DNA of 64,000 nucleotides from Streptomyces pyxinicus. GTDB lineage: Bacteria; Actinomycetota; Actinomycetes; Streptomycetales; Streptomycetaceae. Shown piece by piece: positions 43,031 through 51,355 of this stretch (the stretch's first letter is position 1; every line of letters begins with the position of its first letter). The notes under the pieces were generated by a model. That model made no database searches. It saw only the letters and a list, made by a program, of their open reading frames with translations, and was not told the origin of the DNA. The position numbers and the translations under genes were made by a program. Where the stretch lies: positions 62,001 to 126,000 of the forward strand of contig NZ_JANUGP010000022.1 in assembly GCF_024753135.1 (NCBI RefSeq), given 5' to 3'.

Positions 43031-43357
43031 TCACTCGGGCGCGAGGGTCACCGTGAGCGCGGCGGTGCGGCCGGCCGCCTCCGCGAACACCTCCCGGGCC
43101 ACCCGCCACTCGTCCGGACGGGCGTCCGCGTACGGCCGCCAGCCGGTCACCACGAGGTGCAGACCACGACCGGGCTCGGCCGTCGGCGTGGGCCAGACGG
43201 ACGGGTCGGCGAGGCTGTCGAGGAGCGCGTCCCAGTTCCGGCCGAACCAGTCCGGCAGGTCCAGCGCCCGGGCGACCCGGTCCATCAGGCCGGCCTTGTC
43301 CCCGACCCCGCCGAGGTCCAGCTCGACGGGGAAACGGCCGGTCGGGTCCTCGCTCAT
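43031..43357 (-). CDS. Barstar-family RNase inhibitor
   Basis: 108 residues with the barstar fold signature DLGGVGDKAGLMDRVARALD and DWFGRNWDALLDSLAD (the NWDAL segment sits at the barnase interface in family members). Such proteins block secreted RNases of the barnase type. No RNase gene is adjacent, so it is an orphan inhibitor. Its ribosome binding site AGAGGCGG lies in the last unit of a 16-bp tandem repeat. Confidence 0.85.
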   Translation of the reverse strand: MSEDPTGRFPVELDLGGVGDKAGLMDRVARALDLPDWFGRNWDALLDSLADPSVWPTPTAEPGRGLHLVVTGWRPYADARPDEWRVAREVFAEAAGRTAALTVTLAPE

Positions 43358-43363
43358 GTCAGT

Positions 43364-43475
43364 GCCGCCTCTGGTCGGTGCCGCCTCTTGTCTGGGCCGC
43401 CTCTTGTCTGTGCCGCCTCTTGTCTGAGCCGCCTCTTGTCTGTGCCGCCTCTTGTCTGGGCCGCCTCGTGTCTGG
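43364..43475. repeat. 16-bp tandem repeat, seven units
   Basis: GCCGCCTCTTGTCTGN is repeated seven times without gaps (units at 43364, 43380, 43396, 43412, 43428, 43444, 43460). The first and last are slightly diverged and the 16th base varies. On the minus strand each unit reads CAGACAAGAGGCGGC and contains a Shine-Dalgarno-like AGAGGCGG; the copy nearest the barstar ATG is its RBS. Confidence 0.92.
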
Positions 43476-43513
43476 GCCGGTCGTCCGGTCCCGGTCGTCC
43501 GGGGCCGGCCCGG

Positions 43514-44557
43514 TCAGACGCCGTCCGGGTCGGCGCGGCTGAGTGTCGACTTGGGAGTCGGGCCGGCCGTCATCAGGTAGTCGGCGGCGGAGGTGTCCGT
43601 CACCAGGCTCGTCACCAGGCCCGAGCGCAGCACCGCGTCGATCGCGGAGGCCTTGCGCTGGCCTCCGGCGATGGCCACGACCTCCGGGATACGGCGCAGC
43701 TGGTCGGCCTTGACCGTGATGCAGCGCTCCCCGAGGTCCCGCCCGATCCGGCGCCCCTCGGCGTCGAAGAGGTGCGCGGCCATCTCGGCGGCGACGCCGA
43801 GCGAGGCGTAGTGCGCACGCTCCTCGTCGCTGAGCATGTCGTGCACCGTCGAGATGCCGGGCTCCCAGGAGCCGATGGAGACACAGGCGACCGTGACCTT
43901 GTCGAAGTACTCGAAGGCGCGGGCGATCCCGGTCTGGTTGCGCAGCGCCGCCGCGGTGGCCGCGTCCGGCAGCAGCATCGGCGCGTAGATCGGGTGGGCG
44001 TCGCCGCCCGACACCTGGGCGGCGCGGCGTACGGCCTCGACCGAGCCGCGCTCCGAGGTCCCGGCGTCGTACACACCGGTCAGCTGCACCACCGTGCACG
44101 GGGGCAGCCGGTCGAGCGCCGCCGCCATGTGGATGGTGGAGCGGCCCCAGGCGAGGCCGAGCACGTCGCCCTCGTTGACGAGTTCGCCGAGCAGGTCGGC
44201 GGCCACCTCACCGAGGTTCTCGGGGTCGGGGGTCTCCTCCGCCTCGGCCGGGGACTCGACCACGACGGCGTGCCGCAGGCCGTACCGGGCGCGGAGCGCG
44301 TCGGAGCGCTCGGCGTCCAGCTCGGCCGGGACGCGGATCTCGATGCGCACGAGATCCCGTTCGAGGGCCGTCTCCAGGACCCGGGCCACCTTGAAGCGGC
44401 TGACGCCGAACTCCTCCGCGATCTGGATCTTGGACTTGCCCTCAAGGTAGAAGCGGCGGGCCATGGCCGCCGCCTGCACCAGCTCAGCGGGTCCCATCCG
44501 CATGGCTGACCGGCCCGCCGACATACCCGACACGGCGATCTCCTCACTGCTGTTCAC
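43514..44557 (-). CDS. SorC-family sugar-binding transcriptional regulator
   Basis: 347 residues. An N-terminal HTH (about 30-65, MARRFYLEGKSKIQIAEEFG then SRFKVARVLE) is followed by a SorC/DeoR sugar-phosphate isomerase-like effector domain (about 90-325) with GLAWGRSTIHMAAAL and AGGQRKASAI. It probably senses a sugar phosphate, and it lies 156 nt upstream of barstar and 90 nt downstream of rpe on the same strand. Proximity to rpe hints at a pentose-phosphate ligand. Start GTG 44557; the RBS is weak. Confidence 0.9.
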   Translation of the reverse strand: MNSSEEIAVSGMSAGRSAMRMGPAELVQAAAMARRFYLEGKSKIQIAEEFGVSRFKVARVLETALERDLVRIEIRVPAELDAERSDALRARYGLRHAVVVESPAEAEETPDPENLGEVAADLLGELVNEGDVLGLAWGRSTIHMAAALDRLPPCTVVQLTGVYDAGTSERGSVEAVRRAAQVSGGDAHPIYAPMLLPDAATAAALRNQTGIARAFEYFDKVTVACVSIGSWEPGISTVHDMLSDEERAHYASLGVAAEMAAHLFDAEGRRIGRDLGERCITVKADQLRRIPEVVAIAGGQRKASAIDAVLRSGLVTSLVTDTSAADYLMTAGPTPKSTLSRADPDGV

Positions 44558-44647
44558 ACTCTGGATTCGCCGTTCATCCTCGCAGATTCGGCGCGACTGA
44601 TCCGCCCTGATGGGCGCCGTTCCCTTAACCGTTCATGTATCTGTGGC

Positions 44648-45334
44648 TCAGTGGTCGCATGCCCAGGAGGCCTGGGCGGTGGCCGCCTCCGCCTGACCGC
44701 GCAGCGCCCGGACCGCCTCGGCGGGGTCCTCGGCGCCGTAGACGGCCGACCCGGCGACGAACACGTCGGCTCCGGCCTCGGCGCACCGCTCGATCGTGGA
44801 CGCCGAGACGCCGCCGTCCACCTGGAGCCAGAGCTGGAGGCCGTGCTTGCCGATCAGCTCACGGGTGCGGCGGATCTTCGGCAGCATGATGTCGAGGAAG
44901 GCCTGGCCACCGAAGCCCGGCTCGACCGTCATGACCAGCAGCATGTCGAGTTCCGGCAGCAGGTCCTCGTAGGGCTCGATCGGCGTGGCCGGCTTGAGCG
45001 CCATCGAGGCGCGGGCGCCCTTGGCGCGGATCTCGCGGGCGAGCCGCACCGGGGCCGCCGCCGCCTCCACGTGGAAGGTGACGGAGGAGGCGCCCGCCTC
45101 GACGTACCGGGGAGCCCAGCGGTCGGGGTCCTCGATCATCAGGTGGCAGTCCAGCGGGGTGTCCGTCGCACGGGCCAGGGACTCCACGACCGGCACCCCG
45201 AGCGTGAGGTTGGGGACGAAGTGGTTGTCCATGACGTCGACGTGGAGCCAGTCGGCGCCCTGGACCGCCTTGGCCTCCTCCGCGAGGCGTGCGAAGTCGG
45301 CGGACAGGATGCTGGGGTTGATCTGCGCGGCCAT
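44648..45334 (-). CDS. rpe: Ribulose-phosphate 3-epimerase
   Basis: 228 residues, TIM barrel. The catalytic and metal-binding pieces are present: INPSILSADF, HVDVMDNHFVPNL, DCHLMIEDPD, VEPGFGGQ and LQVDGGV. It interconverts ribulose-5-phosphate and xylulose-5-phosphate in the pentose phosphate pathway. ATG 45334 gives the usual N-terminus. It is the last gene of an rsmB-rpe pair on the minus strand (131-nt gap holding a hairpin repeat). Confidence 0.95.
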   Translation of the reverse strand: MAAQINPSILSADFARLAEEAKAVQGADWLHVDVMDNHFVPNLTLGVPVVESLARATDTPLDCHLMIEDPDRWAPRYVEAGASSVTFHVEAAAAPVRLAREIRAKGARASMALKPATPIEPYEDLLPELDMLLVMTVEPGFGGQAFLDIMLPKIRRTRELIGKHGLQLWLQVDGGVSASTIERCAEAGADVFVAGSAVYGAEDPAEAVRALRGQAEAATAQASWACDH

Positions 45335-45416
45335 GCCCCAAGCCTGCCATGTCGCTGCGCTCGGCTGTAGCGGTGGGGGCGTGACGTGGTCTTTTGTCCG
45401 CGGGGCGGTGGGGTCG

Positions 45417-45450
45417 GTCGTGCGGTTCCCCGCGCCCCTCGCGGGGCGCC
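45417..45450. repeat. Streptomyces-type intergenic hairpin repeat
   Basis: GTGCGGTTCCCCGCGCCCCT followed by CGCGGGGCGC resembles a short element recalled as scattered through many Streptomyces intergenic regions. GCGCCCC (45432-45438) pairs with GGGGCGC (45443-45449). It may act as a weak terminator between rsmB and rpe. Confidence 0.45.
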
Positions 45451-45465
45451 GCGCTCCTCGGCGTC

Positions 45466-46884
45466 TCAACCGGTTCTGCGGATCAGGGCCAGGTACATGG
45501 CGTCCGTGCCGTGGAGGTGGGGCCAGAGCTGGATGTCCGGGCCGTCGCCGAGGGCGGGGACGCCGGGGAGGAGGGGGCGGGCGTCGATCAGTTCGGTGTC
45601 CGGGTGCTGCTTGAGGACGTCCGCGACGACCGCGCGGGTCTCGGCGAGGTGCGGGGAGCAGGTGGCGTAGCCGACGACGCCGCCGATCCGCACCGAGTCG
45701 AGCGCGGTGCGCAGCAGGGAGCGCTGGAGCGGGGCGAAGTTGTCCAAGTCCGCCGGGCGCCGCCGCCAGCGGGCCTCAGGACGCCGGCGCAGGGCGCCCA
45801 GGCCGGTGCAGGGCACGTCCATCAGTACCCGGTCGAAGGTGCCGGGCCGCCACGGCGGACGGGTGCCGTCGGCCGCGATGACCTGGTACGGGCCCGGGTT
45901 GCCGTGCAGCGCCTTCGCCACCAGGCCGGCCCGGTGCGGCTGCTTCTCGGAGGCGAGCAGCGCCGCCCCGCGCTCGGCGGCCAGGGCGGCCAGCAGCGCG
46001 GCCTTGCCGCCGGGTCCGGCACAGCCGTCGAGCCACTTGTCGTCCGGCCCGTCCAGCGGGGCGTTCGCCAGCGCGAGGGCGACCAGCTGGCTGCCCTCGT
46101 CCTGCACGCCGGCCCGTCCCTCGCGCACGGCCTCGACCGCGCCGGGCTCACCGCCCTCGGCGAGCCGCACGGCGTACGGCGACCAGCGCCCCGGTACGGC
46201 GGATTCCTCGCCCAGCAGTTCCTCGGCGGTGGCCCGGCCCGGCCGCGCGACGAGGGTCACCTCGGGCCGCTCGTTGTCGGCCTCCAGCAGGTCCTCGATG
46301 CCCGCGCGCCCGCCGCCCAGGGAGTCCCACAGCGCGGAGACCACCCAGCGCGGATGCGAGTGCACGACGGAGAGGTGGTCCTCGGGGTCCTCGTCGTAGG
46401 GCGGCGCGACCTTGTCGAGCCAGCCCTGGAGGTCGTTCTGGGCGATCTTGCGCAGCACGGCGTTGACGAACTTGGCCCGGCCGTCGCCGAGCACCACCCG
46501 GGCCAGCTCGACGGAGGCGGACACGGCGGCGTGCGTCGGGATGCGGGTGCCGAGGAGCTGGTGCGCGCCGAGGCTCAGCACGTCCAGCACCGGCGGGTCC
46601 ACCTCGCGCAGCGGCCGGTCTACGCAGGCGGCGATGACGGCGTCGTAGGTGCCCTGGCGGCGCAGCGTCCCGTACACCAGCTCGGTGGCGAGGGCCGCGT
46701 CCCGGGTGTCGAAGTCGCCGTTCTCGCGGGCCTTCCTGAGCAGCGGCGGCAGTACCAGGTTGGCGTACGCGTCCCGCTCGTCGACCGCGCGCAGGGCCTC
46801 GAAGGCGAGGATGCGGACGGGGTCCTTCTGGGGACGGCGGTAGGGCTTGGCGGGCCTGCGCGGCCGCCGGGACTGCTCGCTCAC
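45466..46884 (-). CDS. rsmB: 16S rRNA m5C methyltransferase (RsmB/Sun/Fmu)
   Basis: 472 residues. An N-terminal NusB-like RNA-binding domain (about 20-160), then an SAM methyltransferase domain with KWLDGCAGPGGKAALLAAL, DRVLMDVPCTGLGALRRRP (motif IV Cys) and VGYATCSPH (catalytic motif VI Cys). It methylates C967 of 16S rRNA (E. coli numbering). It is 79 nt downstream of fmt, the common fmt-rsmB arrangement. Confidence 0.94.
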   Translation of the reverse strand: MSEQSRRPRRPAKPYRRPQKDPVRILAFEALRAVDERDAYANLVLPPLLRKARENGDFDTRDAALATELVYGTLRRQGTYDAVIAACVDRPLREVDPPVLDVLSLGAHQLLGTRIPTHAAVSASVELARVVLGDGRAKFVNAVLRKIAQNDLQGWLDKVAPPYDEDPEDHLSVVHSHPRWVVSALWDSLGGGRAGIEDLLEADNERPEVTLVARPGRATAEELLGEESAVPGRWSPYAVRLAEGGEPGAVEAVREGRAGVQDEGSQLVALALANAPLDGPDDKWLDGCAGPGGKAALLAALAAERGAALLASEKQPHRAGLVAKALHGNPGPYQVIAADGTRPPWRPGTFDRVLMDVPCTGLGALRRRPEARWRRRPADLDNFAPLQRSLLRTALDSVRIGGVVGYATCSPHLAETRAVVADVLKQHPDTELIDARPLLPGVPALGDGPDIQLWPHLHGTDAMYLALIRRTG

Positions 46885-46963
46885 GAAAAAGGTGCTCCGG
46901 ATGTCAGAGGGGGGTGCGGCCTCCAGCCTACGTCGGCGCGCCCCCGCCTCCGGCGTCCGGGGC

Positions 46964-47896
46964 TCAGGCGCCGAGCGTCTCGCCCTCGGCGATCCGGACG
47001 CCGCGCGCCCAGTCGGCGGCGCGCATCGGCTTCTTGCCCTGTGCCTGCACCCACCGCAGCTCCACGGCGTAGGAGCCGGTGCCGACGTGCACGCTGTTCT
47101 TGCCGACGGCGAGCCGGCCCGGTGCCAGGTCGGTGCGCTCGGGCACGGGCGTGGCCTGGACGAGCTTCAGCCGCTCGCCGCGGAAGACGGTCCAGGCGCC
47201 GGGCGCGGGGGTGCAGCCGCGCACCACCCGGTCCACGCGCAGCGCGGGCGTGGCCCAGTCGACCCGGGCGTCCTCGACGGTGATCTTCGGGGCGAGGGTG
47301 ATCCCCTCGGACGGCTGCGGTACGGCCTTCAGGGTGCCGTCCTCGATGCCGTCCATGGTGGCCGCGAGCAGCCCGGAGCCGGCGAAGGCGAGGCGGGTGA
47401 GCAGGTCGCCGCTGGTGTCGGTGGGGCGGATCTCCTCGGTCACGGTGCCGTACACCGGCCCGGAGTCGAGTCCCTCCTCGATGAGGAAGGTGGAGGCGCC
47501 GGTGATCTCGTCGCCCGCCATGATGGAGTGCTGCACCGGAGCGGCGCCGCGCCAGGCGGGCAGCAGCGAGAAGTGCAGGTTGACCCAGCCGTGGGCGGGG
47601 ATGTCCAGGGCGGCCCTGGGCAGCAGGGCGCCGTAGGCGACGACCGGGCAGCAGTCGGGGGCGATCTCCCTGAGCCGCTCCAGGAACTCCGGGTCCCGCG
47701 GCTTGGCCGGCTTCAGCACCTCGATGCCGGCCTCCTCCGCCCGCTCGGCCACGGGCGAGGCGACCAGCCTGCGTCCGCGCCCGGCCGGTGCGTCGGGCCG
47801 CGTGACGACGGCGGCCACCTCGTGCCGCCCGGAGGCGATCAGGACGTCCAGGGCGGGAACGGCTACCTCGGGGGTACCGGCGAAGACGAGCTTCAT
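46964..47896 (-). CDS. fmt: Methionyl-tRNA formyltransferase
   Basis: 310 residues. MKLVFAGTPEVAVPAL at the N-terminus, the catalytic WVNLHFSLLPAWRGAAPVQ (Asn and His) and the Asp in GLDSGPVYG complete the triad. A C-terminal OB-like domain binds the tRNA. It formylates Met-tRNA-fMet using 10-formyl-THF for translation initiation. ATG 47896. The 413 nt upstream (47897-48309) carry no gene on this strand. Confidence 0.96.
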   Translation of the reverse strand: MKLVFAGTPEVAVPALDVLIASGRHEVAAVVTRPDAPAGRGRRLVASPVAERAEEAGIEVLKPAKPRDPEFLERLREIAPDCCPVVAYGALLPRAALDIPAHGWVNLHFSLLPAWRGAAPVQHSIMAGDEITGASTFLIEEGLDSGPVYGTVTEEIRPTDTSGDLLTRLAFAGSGLLAATMDGIEDGTLKAVPQPSEGITLAPKITVEDARVDWATPALRVDRVVRGCTPAPGAWTVFRGERLKLVQATPVPERTDLAPGRLAVGKNSVHVGTGSYAVELRWVQAQGKKPMRAADWARGVRIAEGETLGA

Positions 47897-48232
47897 GGGC
47901 GGGTTCGGGCCTCTCGGGCGGGGGTTGACGGGCAGCGCACCAGTCTATGACCACGCCCACCGGACCGCGGGCCCGTACCCGCGCCCACCCCGGGCGCCAC
48001 GCACCCCGCCGCTCCCGCGACCGCCGACCCGCACCTACGCTGCCGGACCGCCGGCCCACAGCGACAGCTGCCGACCGCCGGTGCGTGCTCACAGCCACCC
48101 GACCCCGCCCGAGATGTCCGCCGGCAGGCAGGCGGCGGACACCCGGCCGGCCGCTCACGGCGCAGGCTCGGGGGACCGGCGTACGCATAAGCCCGCACGC
48201 CCCACCCCGTGACCAGCGGAGCGCGCACGCGT

Positions 48233-48253
48233 TGGTCAAGGAAGAGTTGACCA
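48233..48253. promoter_or_regulatory. Inverted repeat upstream of the HTH gene
   Basis: TGGTCAA (48233-48239) and TTGACCA (48247-48253) form a perfect 7-bp inverted repeat with a 7-nt spacer, 57 nt before the ATG at 48310. The TTGACC could also be a -35 box. It may be an autoregulatory operator. Nothing else stands out in 47897-48232 apart from GC-rich sequence. Confidence 0.45.
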
Positions 48254-48309
48254 CTTCGGGGCGCCTTCGGGGTCCCGTCCCTTTCAACGCCGGTTCGAGA
48301 GGCTTGTTC

Positions 48310-48843
48310 ATGGCCGACCACGCAACCCACGACGCCCAGGCCCGGGCCAGCCTGCACCTGCTGGTGCGGGACATCGAGCGGGTCCGCCGGCAGGTGGACG
48401 CACTGCGCACGCTGACCGCCCAGTTGGGCAACGTCTACCGCCCGCGCCGCTCCGGCCCCGCCACGGGCTTCGTCGTCTACGGACGCGCCCCCGCCCCGAC
48501 GGTGCGCCTCGCCCAGGAACTCCGGGACAGTGTCGAGACGCTGGTCACGGCGGCCGTGGACTTCGACCGCTCACTCGGCTTCTCCTGGGACGCGGTGGGC
48601 TCGGCGCTCGGCGTCACCAAGCAGGCGGTGCACCGGCGTTACGGCGCCCGCCGCGCCGCGGCCCAGGCGGCGGCCGAGTCGGAGCGGACGGCGGATCCGG
48701 CCGGCCACCACCCGGTCAGCGTGAGTACCGGTCTGCCCACGGTCCCCGCGGCCCGCTCGATGCCCACCCAGCCGACCGCGGGCAGCCCCGCCCTGCGCGA
48801 GGAGGTCCGCCCGACCGCCTTCCCGAGCCCCCGCAACGGCTGA
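48310..48843 (+). CDS. Small HTH-containing conserved hypothetical protein
   Basis: 177 residues. An N-terminal helical segment with coiled-coil character (about 14-40, ASLHLLVRDIERVRRQVDAL) precedes a likely helix-turn-helix at 92-112 (SWDAVGSALGVTKQAVHRRYG). The C-terminal 60 residues are Pro/Ala-rich and disordered. It may bind DNA; I do not recognise a named family. ATG 48310 has GAGAGG upstream. It is convergent with priA. Confidence 0.75.
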   Translation: MADHATHDAQARASLHLLVRDIERVRRQVDALRTLTAQLGNVYRPRRSGPATGFVVYGRAPAPTVRLAQELRDSVETLVTAAVDFDRSLGFSWDAVGSALGVTKQAVHRRYGARRAAAQAAAESERTADPAGHHPVSVSTGLPTVPAARSMPTQPTAGSPALREEVRPTAFPSPRNG

Positions 48844-48928
48844 GCACCGCCCGCCGCCCCTCCCCCACGGCTGCCGGGAAGCCCGAGCCTGTGGGAGGGC
48901 GGGGCCGGGCAGCCCGGAGCGAGCCGTC

Positions 48929-51076
48929 TCAGCCGATGTCCGGCGGGTCGACGCGGACCCGGACCGGTTCGTCGCTCCCCCGGGCCATGCGCGCCGCCTG
49001 GGCGGACTTGAGGGCGGCGGCCAGGGCGGCGCCGCTGCCCGGCGGGACCCGGACGAGGGCTCGCTCCCAGTGCTCACCGGGCGGGGGCGCGCCGGGCCTG
49101 CGCGGCCGTCCCGGCAGCGTCGGCGCCACCGGCACCGGCCCCAACACCTCGGCTTCCGGCGGCAGTTCGACCGCCCTCAGGAACTCGGCGACAGCTGTCG
49201 GCGTACCCGACACGGCGGCCATCCGGGACACCGGCGGGAAACCCAGCTCGGCCCGCTCGGCCAGCTCCCGCACCGCGTGCCCGACCGGATCCCAGCGCAC
49301 CAGCGCCTGCACCGGCCGCAGCGTCGGCTCGGCCACCACGACGACCGTCCCGCCCTGCCCCTGCGGCCGTACCAGCGCGCCCGCCGCGAGCCACCGGCGC
49401 AACGCGTCCTCGCCGGCGCGCAGGTCGGGCCGTACGAGCATGGCCCAGCCGTCCAGCAGCAGGGCCGCCGCGTAGCCGCCCTCGGCGACCGGTTCGGCCC
49501 CCGGGGTGCTCACCACCAGCGCGGGCGTGCCGGGCACGGTGTCCAGCACGTGCTCCCGCCCCGAGGTGCGCACCGGCACGGCGGGAAAGGCCCGCCCCAG
49601 TTCCTCGGCGGTCCGGCGGGCGCCCACCACCTGGGCGCGGAGGCGGAACCCCCCGCACTCCGGGCAGTGCCAGGCGCTCTCCTCGCGCCCGCACCAACCG
49701 CACTTGAGGACGCCGCCGTCCTGCCCCTCCAGCGGCCCGGAGCAGTGCCGGCAGCGCGCGGGTGCCCGGCACTGGGCGCAGGCCATGCGCGGCGCGTAGC
49801 CGCGCCGGGGCACCTGGACCAGCACCGGGCCGTGCCGCAGCCCCTCCCGGGCCGCCTGCCAGGCGAGCGTGGGCAGCCGGGCGGCGCGGGCGGCCTCGTC
49901 CCGCGCGAGGTCGTCGTCCCCGACCGTCCGTACCAGGGGCGCCGTCCGCCGCACCTGTTCCCGGCCCGCGACCAGCGGCCTGGCCCAGCCGCTCTCCACG
50001 AGCTGGGCGCCCTCCACGGTGCAGGCGAACCCGCCGAGCAGGAACCCGCATCCGTCCAGGGCAGCGCGCAACAGCAGGACGTCCCGGGCGTGCGGCTGCG
50101 GGGCGTGCGGCTCGCTGTGGCTGTCGTCGCCGTCGTCCCAGATGGCCACCAGACCGAGGTCCGCCACCGGCGCGAACATGGCCGCCCGGGTGCCGACGAC
50201 GGCCCGGACCGACCCCCGGCGCACCGCGAGCCACTGCGCGTACCGCTTCTCGGGCCCTGCGTCGGCGGTGAGCAGCGCGTGCCGGCCCGCGCCGAGCAGC
50301 GCGGTCAGCGCCGCGTCGACGCGCGCGGCGGCCCGCCCGTCCGGTACGACGACGAGGGCGCCGCGTCCGGAGGCGAGCGTGGCGGCGACGGCGCGGGCGG
50401 TCTCCTCGCTCCAGCCGGGCCCGGGCAGCGCGCTCCACACGGCGCGGGGCGCGCCCCCGGAGGCCAGGGCCGCCAGGAAGGCGGAGCCGTGCTCGTAGCG
50501 CGCCCAGGAGCCGGGGTCCGGGGCGGCGGGCGGCGGCAGCGGTGCGGGGGACGGCCGCTGCTCGGCGCGGGCGTTGCGGGGCGGTACGGCGAGCTGGAGG
50601 ACGTCGGCGAGGCTGCCCGCGTACCGGTCGGCGACGGCCCGGGCGAGGCCCAGCAGTTCCTCGCCCAGCACCGGCTCGGGCGACACGACCTGGGCGAGCG
50701 CGGCGAGCGGCCCGGAGTAGTCGGACTCGGCGCGCCGCTCGATCAGGAAGCCGTCGATGAGCCCGCCGCCCTCCCGGCGCCCCTCGCGCACCCGACCCCG
50801 CCCGGCGCCGAACCGGACCCGCACCCGCACCCCGGGCCGCGCCTGCTCGTCCAGCTCGGCGGGCACGGCGTAGTCGAAGTACCGGTCGAGGTGCAGCACG
50901 CCCTTGTCGACCAGCACCCGGGCGACGGGCAGGTGCTCGGCGAGCGCGGCGCCCCGCCAGGTCCGGGGCTTGGCCCGCGGCGCCTTGGCCTTGCGCACGC
51001 TGTCCCGGATCAGCGCGAGCTGCTCCGGCGGCGCCCCCTCGGCCCCGCCGTCCCCCGTCCCGTCCTCGCTGCTCAC
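48929..51076 (-). CDS. priA: Primosomal protein N' (PriA), helicase-inactive actinobacterial form
   Basis: 715 residues. The N-terminal 3'-DNA-binding domain (about 55-150), degenerate helicase lobes, and a zinc-binding insert with eight cysteines (CAQCRAPARCRHCSG and CGWCGREESAWHCPECGG) are present. The Walker A site expected as GxTGSGKT reads LPGPGWSEET, and the DEEH box reads IWDDGDDSHSE, so ATPase activity is not expected. The actinobacterial form presumably acts structurally in replication restart. GTG 51076 was chosen; an upstream TTG at 51106 has no RBS. In S. coelicolor (from memory) metK is the next gene; here a 5-kb operon intervenes. Confidence 0.9.
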   Translation of the reverse strand: MSSEDGTGDGGAEGAPPEQLALIRDSVRKAKAPRAKPRTWRGAALAEHLPVARVLVDKGVLHLDRYFDYAVPAELDEQARPGVRVRVRFGAGRGRVREGRREGGGLIDGFLIERRAESDYSGPLAALAQVVSPEPVLGEELLGLARAVADRYAGSLADVLQLAVPPRNARAEQRPSPAPLPPPAAPDPGSWARYEHGSAFLAALASGGAPRAVWSALPGPGWSEETARAVAATLASGRGALVVVPDGRAAARVDAALTALLGAGRHALLTADAGPEKRYAQWLAVRRGSVRAVVGTRAAMFAPVADLGLVAIWDDGDDSHSEPHAPQPHARDVLLLRAALDGCGFLLGGFACTVEGAQLVESGWARPLVAGREQVRRTAPLVRTVGDDDLARDEAARAARLPTLAWQAAREGLRHGPVLVQVPRRGYAPRMACAQCRAPARCRHCSGPLEGQDGGVLKCGWCGREESAWHCPECGGFRLRAQVVGARRTAEELGRAFPAVPVRTSGREHVLDTVPGTPALVVSTPGAEPVAEGGYAAALLLDGWAMLVRPDLRAGEDALRRWLAAGALVRPQGQGGTVVVVAEPTLRPVQALVRWDPVGHAVRELAERAELGFPPVSRMAAVSGTPTAVAEFLRAVELPPEAEVLGPVPVAPTLPGRPRRPGAPPPGEHWERALVRVPPGSGAALAAALKSAQAARMARGSDEPVRVRVDPPDIG

Positions 51077-51252
51077 GCCTGCATTCTTACCAAACCCCAC
51101 CGACAATGACGCCGGCCGAGCAGCGCAGACCCCCTCTCAGCGGTGTCGCCGTGAGGTCCTGGGCAGCCACCTGACACCGAACCCGGTGACCGTCGATGGC
51201 CGAAATCACTTTCTCGACATCAGGTCATCGTTCGGTTTCCCTCGCGGATGTG

Positions 51253-51273
51253 GAAACGGGAAACGCCCGTTTC
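51253..51273. promoter_or_regulatory. Inverted repeat upstream of the XRE gene of the island
   Basis: GAAACGGG (51253-51260) and CCCGTTTC (51266-51273) form a perfect 8-bp inverted repeat around AAACG, 83 nt before the XRE start. It is the best candidate for autoregulation of the island operon. The priA-XRE gap (51077-51355) has no other recognisable feature. Confidence 0.5.
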
Positions 51274-51355
51274 GCCTTGTCCGGCCCATGGCGTCCGGCG
51301 CACTCTGAGTTCGCGCCGCACTCCGGCTGCCGGCCGGAGAGCAACGGAGGTTTAA

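Noticed and set aside
43359..44099. Minus-strand 246-codon frame reading through the 16-bp repeat
   Set aside because: It is out of frame with the SorC gene it overlaps and consists of Arg-rich shadow sequence and repeats.
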